NCBI GenBank assembly: GCA_964482955.1
Contig: CAYZZW010000030.1
Coordinates: 1 to 42,582 of the forward strand
Direction: 5' to 3'
DNA from: JAPLSN01 sp964482955
GTDB lineage: Bacteria; Spirochaetota; Spirochaetia; Treponematales; UBA12059
DNA length: 42,582 nucleotides
Of this stretch, positions 24,086 through 31,683 are shown one piece after another. Below the pieces are notes generated by a model that searched no databases, was not told the DNA's origin, and saw only the letters and a list, made by a program, of their open reading frames with translations. Every line of letters starts with the position of its first letter. Within the stretch, counting starts at the first letter, position 1. The position numbers were made by a program, and so were the translations under genes.

Positions 24086-24459
24086 GGATTCCCCCGTTCG
24101 GACAGGTGGGCGTTCGCGAGCTCGAGGATGGACAGGACGTGATCGTCGTCGAGCGAGTAGTACACGGACTTGCCGTCGCGCCGCGCCTTGACGAGGCGCG
24201 CGAGCTTGAGGCGGGCCAGCTGGTGGCTCACCGCCGATTGGGTCATGTCGAGGCAGGCCGAGAGGTCGCAGACGCAGAGCTCGCCGGCGGCCAGCGCGCT
24301 GAGGAGGCGATACCGGCTCGGATCGGCGAACATGCCGTAGAAGGCGGCGGCGGCTTCCGCCCCGGCGTCGTCAGGGAGCCGTTTTTTCGCCGCGTTCACC
24401 GCCTTGGGGTGGACGCAGACGGTGTCGCAGGCGGCGTTCTCCGCATCGCTCCGTTTCAT
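24082..24459 (-). CDS. ArsR/SmtB-family metal-sensing repressor (CadC-like)
   Basis: This 125-residue winged-helix repressor has its recognition helix in MTQSAVSHQLARLKLARLV (72-90). Two metal sites appear intact. The thiolate alpha-3N site is Cys11 and Cys15 in the N-terminal extension plus Cys62 and Cys64 of ELCVC. The alpha-5 zinc site is Asp105, His107, His118 and Glu121, with the D-x-H...H-x2-E spacing of SmtB/CzrA. This double equipment is the CadC pattern and fits sensing of Cd/Pb/Zn. It is first in an operon with the ATPase and has a 20-bp operator (24487-24506) over its own -10 box, so it should repress the pair until metal binds. Confidence 0.92.
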   Translation of the reverse strand: MKRSDAENAACDTVCVHPKAVNAAKKRLPDDAGAEAAAAFYGMFADPSRYRLLSALAAGELCVCDLSACLDMTQSAVSHQLARLKLARLVKARRDGKSVYYSLDDDHVLSILELANAHLSERGNP

Positions 24460-24486
24460 GTCCGGAACCTCCGTTTACGATTGAAC

Positions 24487-24506
24487 ATATGAACAAGTGT
24501 ACATAT
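24487..24506. promoter_or_regulatory. Operator of the metal-efflux operon
   Basis: The inverted repeat ATATGAACA-AG-TGTACATAT (one mismatch between half-sites) lies 28 nt upstream of the regulator start and overlaps its -10 box. TGAACA-type half-sites within ATAT flanks are typical of SmtB/CadC operators. Confidence 0.8.
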
Positions 24507-24530
24507 AACACAAACGAGGTGGGCGGTCAA
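24502..24530 (-). promoter_or_regulatory. Promoter of the arsR-zntA operon
   Basis: TTGACC (24530-24525) and TATATG (24507-24502) are 17 nt apart. The -10 box is inside the right operator half-site, so bound repressor would block RNA polymerase. Confidence 0.72.
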
Positions 24531-24547
24531 GCGGGCGAGCCGAGGCA

Positions 24548-25078
24548 TTACGCGACGGAAAAGAGGATTTGGAGTCCGAGTTCGTCGGGATTCAGGATGT
24601 AAACCGGCTCGAGGCGATCGGCGAGCGCGCCGCACAGTTCGGAACGCGCGACGACGACGGCGACGGACTGGGTCAGCCGGTTGTCCGCCCGCGAACGCTC
24701 GAGGGCGAGCAACGACGGGAGGAAGCCTTCCGACCGCTCGAGTTCGAGCGGCCCGATTTCGTCGAGGAAGGTGATCCGGTCGGCTCGGGCGAGCGAGTCG
24801 CGCACGGCCCGGTTCGCGAAGGCGAAGCCTTCGGCCGAGAACGACCACGCCTTCCAGGCGGGGCCGCCCAGGTTGCGCGCGCGCGAACCGAGCGTCAGGG
24901 ACGCGCCGCTTCCGGCGTCGAGGGCGTGGCACCCGGCTTTTACACCATGCGCATCAAACACGCCCGGACAGATGACACCACCGGCGGAATAACCGCGCGT
25001 CCGCGCCTCGTCGAGGAGCCGCAGGCAGGCGCTCGTCTTCCCGCTTCCGCGATCTCCTCGGACTATCGCGATACGCAT
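24548..25078 (-). CDS. THEP1-like nucleoside-triphosphatase (P-loop)
   Basis: This 176-residue P-loop protein has Walker A GDRGSGKTS (8-16) at the very N terminus and a Walker B-like ITFLDEIGPLELE (about 101-113). It also has GYSAGGVICPGVF, as in THEP1/DUF2478 NTPases, which hydrolyse or phosphorylate nucleotides. The biological role of this family is poorly known. It follows the exported-protein gene by 51 nt on the same strand and ends just beyond the metal-operon promoter, with no visible terminator. I see no link with the exported neighbours beyond proximity. Confidence 0.82.
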   Translation of the reverse strand: MRIAIVRGDRGSGKTSACLRLLDEARTRGYSAGGVICPGVFDAHGVKAGCHALDAGSGASLTLGSRARNLGGPAWKAWSFSAEGFAFANRAVRDSLARADRITFLDEIGPLELERSEGFLPSLLALERSRADNRLTQSVAVVVARSELCGALADRLEPVYILNPDELGLQILFSVA

Positions 25079-25129
25079 GGCTTCATCCTGGTGTGCGGCT
25101 GTCGGAGGCGCCCGGGTTCCGTCCGGGAA

Positions 25130-25912
25130 TCATTCGGCCGCGGGAGGCTGTCCGCCCGAAGGATCGGACGCGGGACCAGTTTCCGGAGGGGGCGTTTCGG
25201 TCGATCCGCCCGACTCCGGCGGCTCCGTCGACGCGTCCGCGGGTTTGGCGCCGCCGAGGCGGATGCGCACGGACAGCGCCGCCTGGAACATGAAGTGGTC
25301 GAAGAAGTCGTCCCCGGTCCAGAGGTTCGGCACGGGCCAGAAGGTGCGGAGGGCGAGCTGGAAGGCGAAGTCGTCGATGAGCTCGACGTCGAGGAGGAGC
25401 TGCGCTTCGGGATACGCGAAGCGGCCGCCCGTGTAAAACCAGCCGGCTATCGCCGAGTTGTCCTCGGCGGCCAGTTCCGTGGAATTGGGGAACGGCACCC
25501 GCACGACGAAGGCCGGGCCGACGCCGGGCTTGAGGGAGATGCGCTTGTTCAAGACGAAGCGCCACGAAAACGGGCAGTCGAGCAAGCCGCCCAGTACGAA
25601 GGCGGCCTGCGCCGTCTCCGGCTCCGTGGGGACCGCGCGTCCGAGCGCGGCGTCCCATTCGTAGTAGGTCCAAAAGAGGTCGATGCCGGGATCGATCGAC
25701 AGGCGTCGATCCTCGCCGAGCGAAAAGGTGAGGGACGTTCCGAGCGTGTTGACGATGGGCGAGGCCGATCCGGCGCCGCTGCCGTTGCGGATGTAGAGGA
25801 CCCCGAGCCGCGGCGTGACGTACTCGAGATCGATGGCGGCCGCGGAGGAAGCGAGCGCGAGCAGCGCCGCGGCGAAAGTCAGGAAGCGCCTGTAGTGTCC
25901 CACGGAATTCAC
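25130..25912 (-). CDS. Exported protein, possible outer-membrane beta-barrel, with Pro-rich tail
   Basis: This 260-residue protein has a signal peptide (hydrophobic FLTFAAALLALASSAAA, cleavage near residue 26). The body alternates short amphipathic strands with aromatic residues (LEYVTPRLGVLYI, LDLFWTYYEW-like, WRFVLNKRISLKPGVGPAFVVRV, DFAFQLALRTFWPVPNLW, HFMFQAALSVRIRLGG), as in small outer-membrane barrels. It ends in a Pro/Glu/Ser-rich tail of about 35 residues. The ATG at 25912 lies 27 nt after the lipoprotein gene. I cannot name a function; a structural or transport role in the envelope is only a guess. Confidence 0.72.
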   Translation of the reverse strand: MNSVGHYRRFLTFAAALLALASSAAAIDLEYVTPRLGVLYIRNGSGAGSASPIVNTLGTSLTFSLGEDRRLSIDPGIDLFWTYYEWDAALGRAVPTEPETAQAAFVLGGLLDCPFSWRFVLNKRISLKPGVGPAFVVRVPFPNSTELAAEDNSAIAGWFYTGGRFAYPEAQLLLDVELIDDFAFQLALRTFWPVPNLWTGDDFFDHFMFQAALSVRIRLGGAKPADASTEPPESGGSTETPPPETGPASDPSGGQPPAAE

Positions 25913-25939
25913 TATAGCACTCGAGGCGCAAAAGACAAG

Positions 25940-26995
25940 TCAGTCGAGGGGGACGAGCACGAGTCCCGACGCGCCCACGTCGGGGAACCGGTCTTCCTGC
26001 CACACGACGGCGAGCGCGCCCGGCAGCAGCGCGGCGTCCGCGACGACGGCGCCCGCCACGGGAAGGCGCAGGTCGAGCGCGGTCACGGTCTTGCCGGCGG
26101 CCGCGTACGCGACGCCCGCGCGCGACACGCAGATCGACCGCCCGTCGTCGCCCGCGGCGTACCACTCGACGGCGTCCGCCTGGTCGCCCGACCCGGCGCG
26201 CGTCACCGAGCGCGAGCCGTCTGGTTTTCGGAGGAAGACGATGGCGGGCGGCCCGGACACGGCCTGGGCGGCGGCAGGCGGCAGGGCCGAAGCGGGCGCG
26301 AGCGGCGCGCGCTCGAAACTGTCGCGGTCGATCGGGACGATGGAATCCTTGGACAGGCGATAGTTGAAGTAGGCGGTCAGGACGCGGTCGCCGCTCAAGG
26401 TGCGCGTCTGCACGAGCCAGGAATCGCGCGTGACCGGGAAGACCGCGAAGACGCGCGTGAGCGGCGTGCCGTTCGCGGGGATGTGGATGACTTCGGCGCG
26501 GGTCCCGTTTTCGCCGAGCGAGGCGACGAGCGGCGTCGCGGCCTGCGTCGTTCCCTCGCGGAAGTCGTCGACGAAGAGCTGGCAGACGAAGGACTTGTCC
26601 GAGGCGAAGAGCGATCCGACCGAGCGTCCGGAAAAGAGTTCCGCGCCGAGCGGCGGTTCCACGACGGCGCTTCCGTCCTCGATCCGGACGCGGAACATGC
26701 CCACGCCGTCCGCCGCCGCCACGAACGCGGACGCGCCCGAGGCGACGCGCGCCAGGGCGCGGCCGGGTTCGACGGCGCCGTCGGCGGAGAGAGCGAGGAG
26801 CCCGTCGCGCAGGTGGAGCGTCACGGGAGCCGTCAACGGCACCGTGAAGGGAGCCGGCGCGTTCGGCGTCGAGGGACTCGGGGCGGTGTCCGTCGCGGAC
26901 GGCTTCGGGGCGCAGGCGGCGAGCGCGGACAGGACGGCGAACGCCAAGGCGGCCGCGCGGCTTATGCGGCCGCGTCGCGTGAATATCGAGGTCAT
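25940..26995 (-). CDS. Putative lipoprotein of unknown function
   Basis: The 351-residue product has an Arg-rich start (MTSIFTRRGRISR), a hydrophobic core and a lipobox LSALAAC. A Ser/Thr/Pro linker follows, then a region rich in short beta strands (LHLRDGLLALSADG, GMFRVRIEDGSAVVEPPLG, WLVQTRTLSGDRVLTAYFNY, RSICVSRAGVAYAAAGKTVTALDLRLPVAG) that resembles a beta-propeller-like fold. Start: the ATG at 26995 is preferred; a TTG three codons upstream is also possible, and neither has a strong Shine-Dalgarno. It precedes the other exported-protein gene by 27 nt, so the two probably act together in the envelope. Confidence 0.7.
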   Translation of the reverse strand: MTSIFTRRGRISRAAALAFAVLSALAACAPKPSATDTAPSPSTPNAPAPFTVPLTAPVTLHLRDGLLALSADGAVEPGRALARVASGASAFVAAADGVGMFRVRIEDGSAVVEPPLGAELFSGRSVGSLFASDKSFVCQLFVDDFREGTTQAATPLVASLGENGTRAEVIHIPANGTPLTRVFAVFPVTRDSWLVQTRTLSGDRVLTAYFNYRLSKDSIVPIDRDSFERAPLAPASALPPAAAQAVSGPPAIVFLRKPDGSRSVTRAGSGDQADAVEWYAAGDDGRSICVSRAGVAYAAAGKTVTALDLRLPVAGAVVADAALLPGALAVVWQEDRFPDVGASGLVLVPLD

Positions 26996-27032
26996 CGTCT
27001 TCAATGATCGGCTCGTTTCGTGGCTGGTATGA

Positions 27033-27052
27033 GGCCTCCCGCGCGGGAGGCC
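27033..27052 (-). terminator. Perfect 20-bp palindrome after proS, candidate terminator
   Basis: GGCCTCCCGCGCGGGAGGCC lies 9 nt past the proS stop. The stem is strong but no T-run follows on the minus strand, so it may be a factor-assisted terminator or a processing/stability hairpin rather than a classic one. Confidence 0.45.
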
Positions 27053-27061
27053 CCGGAATGC

Positions 27062-28528
27062 TCAGTAGCTGCGCGCGAACACCGCGCGGTGCTTCGCGGG
27101 CTGTCCGCAGAGGGCGCAGACGCCGTGGATGTCCTTCTGGTCGTCGAGCGGCATGCAGCGGATCGTCGCCTTCGTCTCGGCCTTGAGCTTCGCCTCGCAC
27201 TCGCGGCCGCCGCACCAGTTGGCGCGCGCGAAGCCGCCCTTGGCTTCCGTCATGCCGGCCGCTTCCTCGTTCGCGAGCCCGAAGAACGACTTCATGCTTT
27301 CGTAGTCGGCGAGGTCGTGCGTGTTGGCGTCGCGGTACGCCTTGGCGCGGGCGAACAGGTTCGCCTGGATGGCCTTCACGAGCTCGGCGGCCTTCGCCGG
27401 CACTTCCTCCGCCTTCACGACCTGTTTTTCGCCCGTGTCGCGGCGCACCATGACCACGTTGCCCGCCTCCATGTCGCGGGGGCCGAGCTCCACACGGACC
27501 GGGACACCGCGCATTTCCCACTCGGCGAACTTCCACCCCGGCGAGTTCTGGTCGTCGGTGTCGAGCGTCACGCGGCGCCCGGACGCCTTGAGCGCGTCGC
27601 GGATCTTCTCCGCGTACGCGAAGACCGCGGCCTTGTTGTCGTTCTTGAAGATGGGGACGATGACGACTTCTTCCTGCGCGAGGGACGGCGGCAGCACGAG
27701 GCCCTTGTCGTCGGAGTGCGTCATGATGACGGCGCCGATGAGACGCGTCGAGACGCCCCAGCTCGTCGCCCACACGTGGTCGAGCTTGCCGTCGCGCGCC
27801 TGGAACTGCACCTCGAACGCCTTGGCGAAGTTCTGCCCGAGGAAGTGGCTCGTGCCCGCCTGCAGGGCCTTCTTGTCCTGCATCATCGCCTCGATGGAAT
27901 AGGTGCGCACCGCGCCCGCGAACTTCTCCGCGTCGCTCTTCTGCCCCGCGAGCACGGGCACGCAGAGGTGCTCCTCGACGACGGAGCGGTAGACCTCGAG
28001 CATGCGGAGCGTCTCTTCCATCGCCTCGGCTTCCGTCTCGTGCGCCGTGTGGCCTTCCTGCCAGAGGAACTCGGACGTGCGGAGGAAGAGGCGCGTGCGC
28101 TTTTCCCAGCGCATCACGTTCGCCCACTGGTTGTAGAGGAGCGGCAGGTCGCGCCACGACTGGATCCAGTTCTTGTACATCGACCAGATGATCGTCTCGG
28201 ACGTGGGGCGGACGACGAGCGGCTCGTCGAGTTCCTCGCCGCCGCCGTGCGTCACGACGGCCAGTTCCGGGGCGAAGCCTTCGACGTGCTCCGCTTCCTT
28301 CTTGAGGAAGCTCATGGGGATGAGCAGCGGGAAGTACGCGTTCTCGTGGCCGGTCTCCTTGAAGCGCCGGTCGAACTCGTCGCGGATGCGTTCCCAGATC
28401 GAATAGCCGCGCGGGCGGATCACCATCGAGCCCTTCACGGGCGAATAGTCGGCCAGCTTGGCCCTGAGGATGATGTCGATGTACCACTGGGAGTAATCGA
28501 CGTTGCGCGCGGTGATCTGTTCAGCCAT
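27062..28528 (-). CDS. proS: Prolyl-tRNA synthetase, archaeal/eukaryotic-type (ProS type 3)
   Basis: This class II synthetase charges tRNA-Pro. The 488-residue protein opens with the group-specific YSQWYIDIILRAKLADYSPVKG. It shows VIRPRGYSIWERI (motif 1 region), RPTSE with the RTSEFLWQEGHTAH block (motif 2) and GLVLPP/TSWGVSTRLIGA (motif 3 area). It ends in the extra C-terminal domain with CGGREC, RCMPL and CALCGQPAKHRAVFARSY, a zinc-binding extension closed by the terminal Tyr. The bacterial editing (INS) domain is absent. This type is known from archaea, eukaryotes and scattered bacteria including Borrelia. GAGGA precedes the ATG. Confidence 0.95.
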   Translation of the reverse strand: MAEQITARNVDYSQWYIDIILRAKLADYSPVKGSMVIRPRGYSIWERIRDEFDRRFKETGHENAYFPLLIPMSFLKKEAEHVEGFAPELAVVTHGGGEELDEPLVVRPTSETIIWSMYKNWIQSWRDLPLLYNQWANVMRWEKRTRLFLRTSEFLWQEGHTAHETEAEAMEETLRMLEVYRSVVEEHLCVPVLAGQKSDAEKFAGAVRTYSIEAMMQDKKALQAGTSHFLGQNFAKAFEVQFQARDGKLDHVWATSWGVSTRLIGAVIMTHSDDKGLVLPPSLAQEEVVIVPIFKNDNKAAVFAYAEKIRDALKASGRRVTLDTDDQNSPGWKFAEWEMRGVPVRVELGPRDMEAGNVVMVRRDTGEKQVVKAEEVPAKAAELVKAIQANLFARAKAYRDANTHDLADYESMKSFFGLANEEAAGMTEAKGGFARANWCGGRECEAKLKAETKATIRCMPLDDQKDIHGVCALCGQPAKHRAVFARSY

Positions 28529-28561
28529 GTCGTGTTCCTCGGAAAGTGAAAGTGTGCGCGG

Positions 28562-28590
28562 AGCTTACCAGAAAAATGCCGTCGGGGGAA
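28562..28590 (-). promoter_or_regulatory. Weak candidate promoter for proS
   Basis: TTCCCC (28590-28585) and TAAGCT (28567-28562) are 17 nt apart in the 74-nt gap upstream of proS. The -35 is poor, so readthrough from the upstream dehydrogenase gene is an alternative. Confidence 0.35.
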
Positions 28591-28602
28591 GTGACTCGCC
28601 CT

Positions 28603-29580
28603 TCAGCGCAGGAATTCGAGGGCGTTCAGCGCGGTACGGCGCTTGAGTTCGGCGATGGACGCGGTCGACAGGTACGCGGCGTGATCGGTGAGCACGGTAC
28701 GGGGACAGGTCCGGAGCGGGCTGTCCGCCGGCAGGGGCTCCTCCGCAAAGACGTCGAGGCCGGCGCCGCCGAGCTTGCCAGCGTGGAGCGCCGCCGCGAG
28801 CGCGGTTTCGTCCACGAGCGCCCCGCGCGCCGTGTTGACGAGCATGGCGCCCTTTTTCACCGAAGCGATGCGTCCGGCCGACAGGAAGCCGCGCGTTCCG
28901 TCGTTCAGCGCCAGGTGGAGCGACACGAAGTCCGACGAACCGAGCAGTTCTTCGGCTGTCGCGGCGCGTATCGCGGTGCCAAGTGCCGCGGCCGCCGTGA
29001 CGACGTCCGGCAATTCGGCGGCGACCGGGTCGGTGCGTGGAGCCGGCGCGCAGATCCTGGGCGACCAGACGAGGATTTCCTTGAAGCCGAATCCGCACGC
29101 TTTGCGGACGAGCGCCTTGGCCGTGCCCCCGAAGCCCAGTACGCCGAGGATGGTGCCGCGGACGCGGGTCGCGGGCAGGGGCGTTCCCCAGTCGCCGGAG
29201 CGGACGGAGCGATCGCGGTCGGACAGGGAGCGGGCGCGGTCGAGAAGCAACGCCAGCGCGTGCTCGGCCACTTCGTCGTCGCAGTAACCGGGCACGTTGC
29301 GCACGGCGATGCCGCGCGCCGTGGCGGCCGCGACGTCGACGTTGTCGAGGCCGACGCCGTAGCGGCAGACGGCTCGGCATTTGGCCATCGCAGCGATGGC
29401 GGCGGCGCCGACCGGCGCAAGGTTCGCGAGCACGACGACCGCGTCGCGGCACGCCTCCGCGACGTCCGTCTCCGAGGCGCAATTCGCCACGCGCAGTTCG
29501 GCGCCCGCCGGCTCGAGGATGGAGCGCTCGATCGAATAGTCGCCGAACCGGTCGTCAGTCACCACGACGAGTGTGCCCAC
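28603..29580 (-). CDS. D-2-hydroxyacid dehydrogenase (phosphoglycerate-dehydrogenase/CtBP-like)
   Basis: This 325-residue NAD-dependent dehydrogenase has the catalytic set in place: Arg252 in VNTARGALVDE, Glu281 in LDVFAEEPL and His300 in LTDHAAY. RYGVGLDNVDV (73-83) and NVPGYCDDEVAEHALALLL are typical of the PGDH-like branch. The dinucleotide motif is GVLGFGGTAKALVRKACGFG. About 25 extra residues follow the second strand of the Rossmann fold (178-205). Substrate is unknown; 3-phosphoglycerate and other 2-hydroxyacids are possible. GTG 29580 was chosen because GGGAGGA lies 5 nt upstream and the protein aligns from VGTLVVVTDD. No ACT domain. Confidence 0.85.
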   Translation of the reverse strand: MGTLVVVTDDRFGDYSIERSILEPAGAELRVANCASETDVAEACRDAVVVLANLAPVGAAAIAAMAKCRAVCRYGVGLDNVDVAAATARGIAVRNVPGYCDDEVAEHALALLLDRARSLSDRDRSVRSGDWGTPLPATRVRGTILGVLGFGGTAKALVRKACGFGFKEILVWSPRICAPAPRTDPVAAELPDVVTAAAALGTAIRAATAEELLGSSDFVSLHLALNDGTRGFLSAGRIASVKKGAMLVNTARGALVDETALAAALHAGKLGGAGLDVFAEEPLPADSPLRTCPRTVLTDHAAYLSTASIAELKRRTALNALEFLR

Positions 29581-29665
29581 CGCGTCCTCCCGTTGTCGGG
29601 CGCGTCGCGCGCCCGCGCTCGTTTGTACCATGAATGGCGCCCGGGCGGGAACGATGCCGATCCGC

Positions 29666-29694
29666 TTCACCGGAGCGGCCGCGCGCGGTATGCT
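29666..29694 (+). promoter_or_regulatory. Candidate promoter for the membrane-protein gene
   Basis: TTCACC (29666-29671) and TATGCT (29689-29694) are 17 nt apart, 69 nt upstream of the start codon. Confidence 0.5.
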
Positions 29695-29763
29695 GGGAAT
29701 CCCCGAGGCGTGGAGCCGTATAAGGACGGACGCATCGGGAATCCCGATCGAACGGAGTACGCC

Positions 29764-30636
29764 ATGTCAAGAACGGATGGTCCGGTCAAATTCGTCGCGC
29801 GGGTGACCCTGATCCACGTGGTCACCTATTTCGCGTTCGGTTTCGTCGCTTCGGCGGCGCTCGGATACGCGCGCCTCTTCGCGATGCCCGTGATCGCCGA
29901 TTACTATCGCGCCTTCGGCTCGGTATCGAACGCGATCGGTCCTTTCGTCCAGCTCGCGCGCGGACTCGTGTTCGGCCTCGCGTTGCTGCCGTTCCGCGGG
30001 GTGTTCGCCGAGGGGCGGACCGGATGGCTGCGCCTCTGGATCCTGTTTCTCGGCATCGGCATCGTCGGCACCCCTGCCGCCGCGCCGTCGTCGATCGAGG
30101 GCGTCGTCTACACGAAACTGCCCGTATGGTTCCATCTGATCGGACTGCCCGAGATCTGCCTGCAGACCCTGGCGTTCAGCTGGTTCGTCGCTCGCGGCGA
30201 GCGGCCCGCGAACGGCTCCGTCGCCCCGGGGCCGTCACGTTTTCTCGGCGCGCTCAGCGTCGCGTGCGTGTCCTTCATCGGTTACACGGTCGTCTCGCTC
30301 GCGTTCGCGTTCGCGGCGCGGGCTGAGATCGCTTCCTCCGCCGCCGACGCGCGCCTGCTCGGCCAGTTCGCCGCGCCGCTCCTCGTTTCGTTCGTAGCGG
30401 CTTTCTTTTCGGACAGGTTCGCGTTATCCGTCCGGCTCGTCGGCGCGTACGCGCTGTCGGCGATTTCGATTTTCCTCTACCAGCATTTCGTGCTCGGCGG
30501 CGCGAACGCGGTCTATTCCCTGATCGCGCCGATCCTGCCGGGTGTCATCGCCTTCGCTCTCGAGCGCGCGGGCGGTAGGGCCCGGAACCGCGTAGAGGTC
30601 GAAGGACGGAACCTGCCGAGCAGCGGACGCGACTGA
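29764..30636 (+). CDS. Integral membrane protein of unknown function
   Basis: This 290-residue protein has about seven hydrophobic segments (around residues 10-35, 60-80, 88-105, 120-145, 165-195, 205-228, 232-285) and few charged residues between them. There is no recognisable transporter or enzyme motif. The ATG at 29764 has GGAG 6 nt upstream. The open frame extends almost 1.2 kb further upstream, but that part is antisense to the dehydrogenase gene and Arg/Glu-rich, so it was dropped. It converges with the alpha-toroid-like gene, with 7 nt between the stops. Confidence 0.78.
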   Translation: MSRTDGPVKFVARVTLIHVVTYFAFGFVASAALGYARLFAMPVIADYYRAFGSVSNAIGPFVQLARGLVFGLALLPFRGVFAEGRTGWLRLWILFLGIGIVGTPAAAPSSIEGVVYTKLPVWFHLIGLPEICLQTLAFSWFVARGERPANGSVAPGPSRFLGALSVACVSFIGYTVVSLAFAFAARAEIASSAADARLLGQFAAPLLVSFVAAFFSDRFALSVRLVGAYALSAISIFLYQHFVLGGANAVYSLIAPILPGVIAFALERAGGRARNRVEVEGRNLPSSGRD

Positions 30637-30643
30637 GGGGCGT

Positions 30644-31549
30644 TCAGCGGGATAGGCGGCGCTCGATGCGCTCGATATACCAGGCGATCCACGGCGAAGG
30701 CGCTTTTTTCTGGCCGAAGTCCCACGCTTTCCAGTCGAGATAGACCGATTCCGGGACGAAGCCGGCGTCCGTCCGCTTCGCCGCCGCGATCGACAGCATG
30801 TCGGCGAAGCGGGGATCCTTGCGGGCGGCCGGGAAGCGCGACAGGGTGTCGAGCACGGAAAGGATGTCGTACCAGAAGAGTGGCGCCTTGAGCTTCCGGA
30901 AGTCGGTGCCCATGTAGAAGATGTACGGGTGGTCCGAGCGGCTCCGTTCCCAGAGGCCGAGGAGACATTCGACGCCCGCCTTCTTCGCGGCCGCGTGGCC
31001 CGGAAAGGCGGACAGCATCCGGAGCGAGGCGAGCGTCGCGTACGGGCAGGGATCGTCCTTCTTGCCCGGTCCGCGCCACGATCCGAGCGACTTCGAGACG
31101 GCGCAGGGCCAGCCGTTCGGGCGGACGAGCCCCGCGATGGCGTCCGCGGACGCGACGACCCGCGGGTCGTCCGCGAGCCCGAGCGACGCGAGCGCCCAGG
31201 TCGTGTTCGGGGCGTCGCAGAGCGCCCAACCCGCCTGGTCCTTCCCGCTCCCCCCGTACGACGCGCCGATGTTCATGGTTAGCGCGAAGATCCCGTCCTC
31301 TCCGGCGGACGCGAGGACTTTCTTCGCGACCTTCGGGAAATCCGCGGCGGAAAATCCGCAATCCCCGAGAAACGCGAGCTTGTGGAAGGGCTGTTTCGAG
31401 CTCTTGTGGCTCGCGATCGCGGACCCCGGCCACGCCTCGAGCTCCTTCGCGAGCGCGGCGATCCGGGGATCCGCCAGGGCCGCTTTGCGGAGGTCGGGCG
31501 ACGCGCGCCCTCCCGATTTCGCGAACTCGAGCACGACATCGTCACCCAT
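30644..31549 (-). CDS. Alpha-toroid-like (prenyltransferase/squalene-cyclase repeat) protein of unknown function
   Basis: The 301-residue protein shows helical repeats of the alpha/alpha-toroid sort: TTWALASLGLADDPRV, YATLASLRMLSAFPGHAAAKKAGVECLLGLWE and WYDILSVLDTLSRFPAARKDPRFADML, joined by Gly/Asn-rich turns (LVRPNGWPCAVSK). This pattern occurs in terpene-cyclase-like folds and in several uncharacterised cytoplasmic proteins. No DxDD or metal motif is evident, so an enzyme assignment would be unsafe. The ATG at 31549 has a full AAGGAGG 6 nt upstream, and a TATACT -10 box is seen at 31580-31575. It is divergent from glmS. Confidence 0.68.
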   Translation of the reverse strand: MGDDVVLEFAKSGGRASPDLRKAALADPRIAALAKELEAWPGSAIASHKSSKQPFHKLAFLGDCGFSAADFPKVAKKVLASAGEDGIFALTMNIGASYGGSGKDQAGWALCDAPNTTWALASLGLADDPRVVASADAIAGLVRPNGWPCAVSKSLGSWRGPGKKDDPCPYATLASLRMLSAFPGHAAAKKAGVECLLGLWERSRSDHPYIFYMGTDFRKLKAPLFWYDILSVLDTLSRFPAARKDPRFADMLSIAAAKRTDAGFVPESVYLDWKAWDFGQKKAPSPWIAWYIERIERRLSR

Positions 31550-31623
31550 GGCGCCTCCTTGCCGGTCGATGGCAAGTATAGTGCCGCGGCGCCCGCTTTT
31601 CCGCGTCTCCCGGTCCGCCTTTA

Positions 31624-31653
31624 TTGCGGAAGGAGCGGGCGATGCGGTATCAT
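31624..31653 (+). promoter_or_regulatory. Candidate promoter of glmS
   Basis: TTGCGG (31624-31629) and TATCAT (31648-31653) are 18 nt apart, 30 nt before the start codon. I see no glmS-ribozyme core in the short leader. Confidence 0.55.
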
Positions 31654-31683
31654 GCGTCACTCTTTCCCCCGAGGTGCATCGAT

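Noticed and set aside
28701..28710. GGGGACAGGT as another 13-mer copy
   Set aside because: Only 8 contiguous bases match, and the coding strand reads an ordinary dehydrogenase segment. Such partial matches are expected in GC-rich DNA.
28546..29763. N-terminal extension of the plus-strand membrane protein
   Set aside because: The region is antisense to the 2-hydroxyacid dehydrogenase, whose catalytic Arg, Glu and His are intact. The ATG at 29764 has a Shine-Dalgarno.
31560..31683. glmS ribozyme upstream of glmS
   Set aside because: The leader after the predicted promoter is far too short for the ribozyme core, and none of its conserved pairing is visible.
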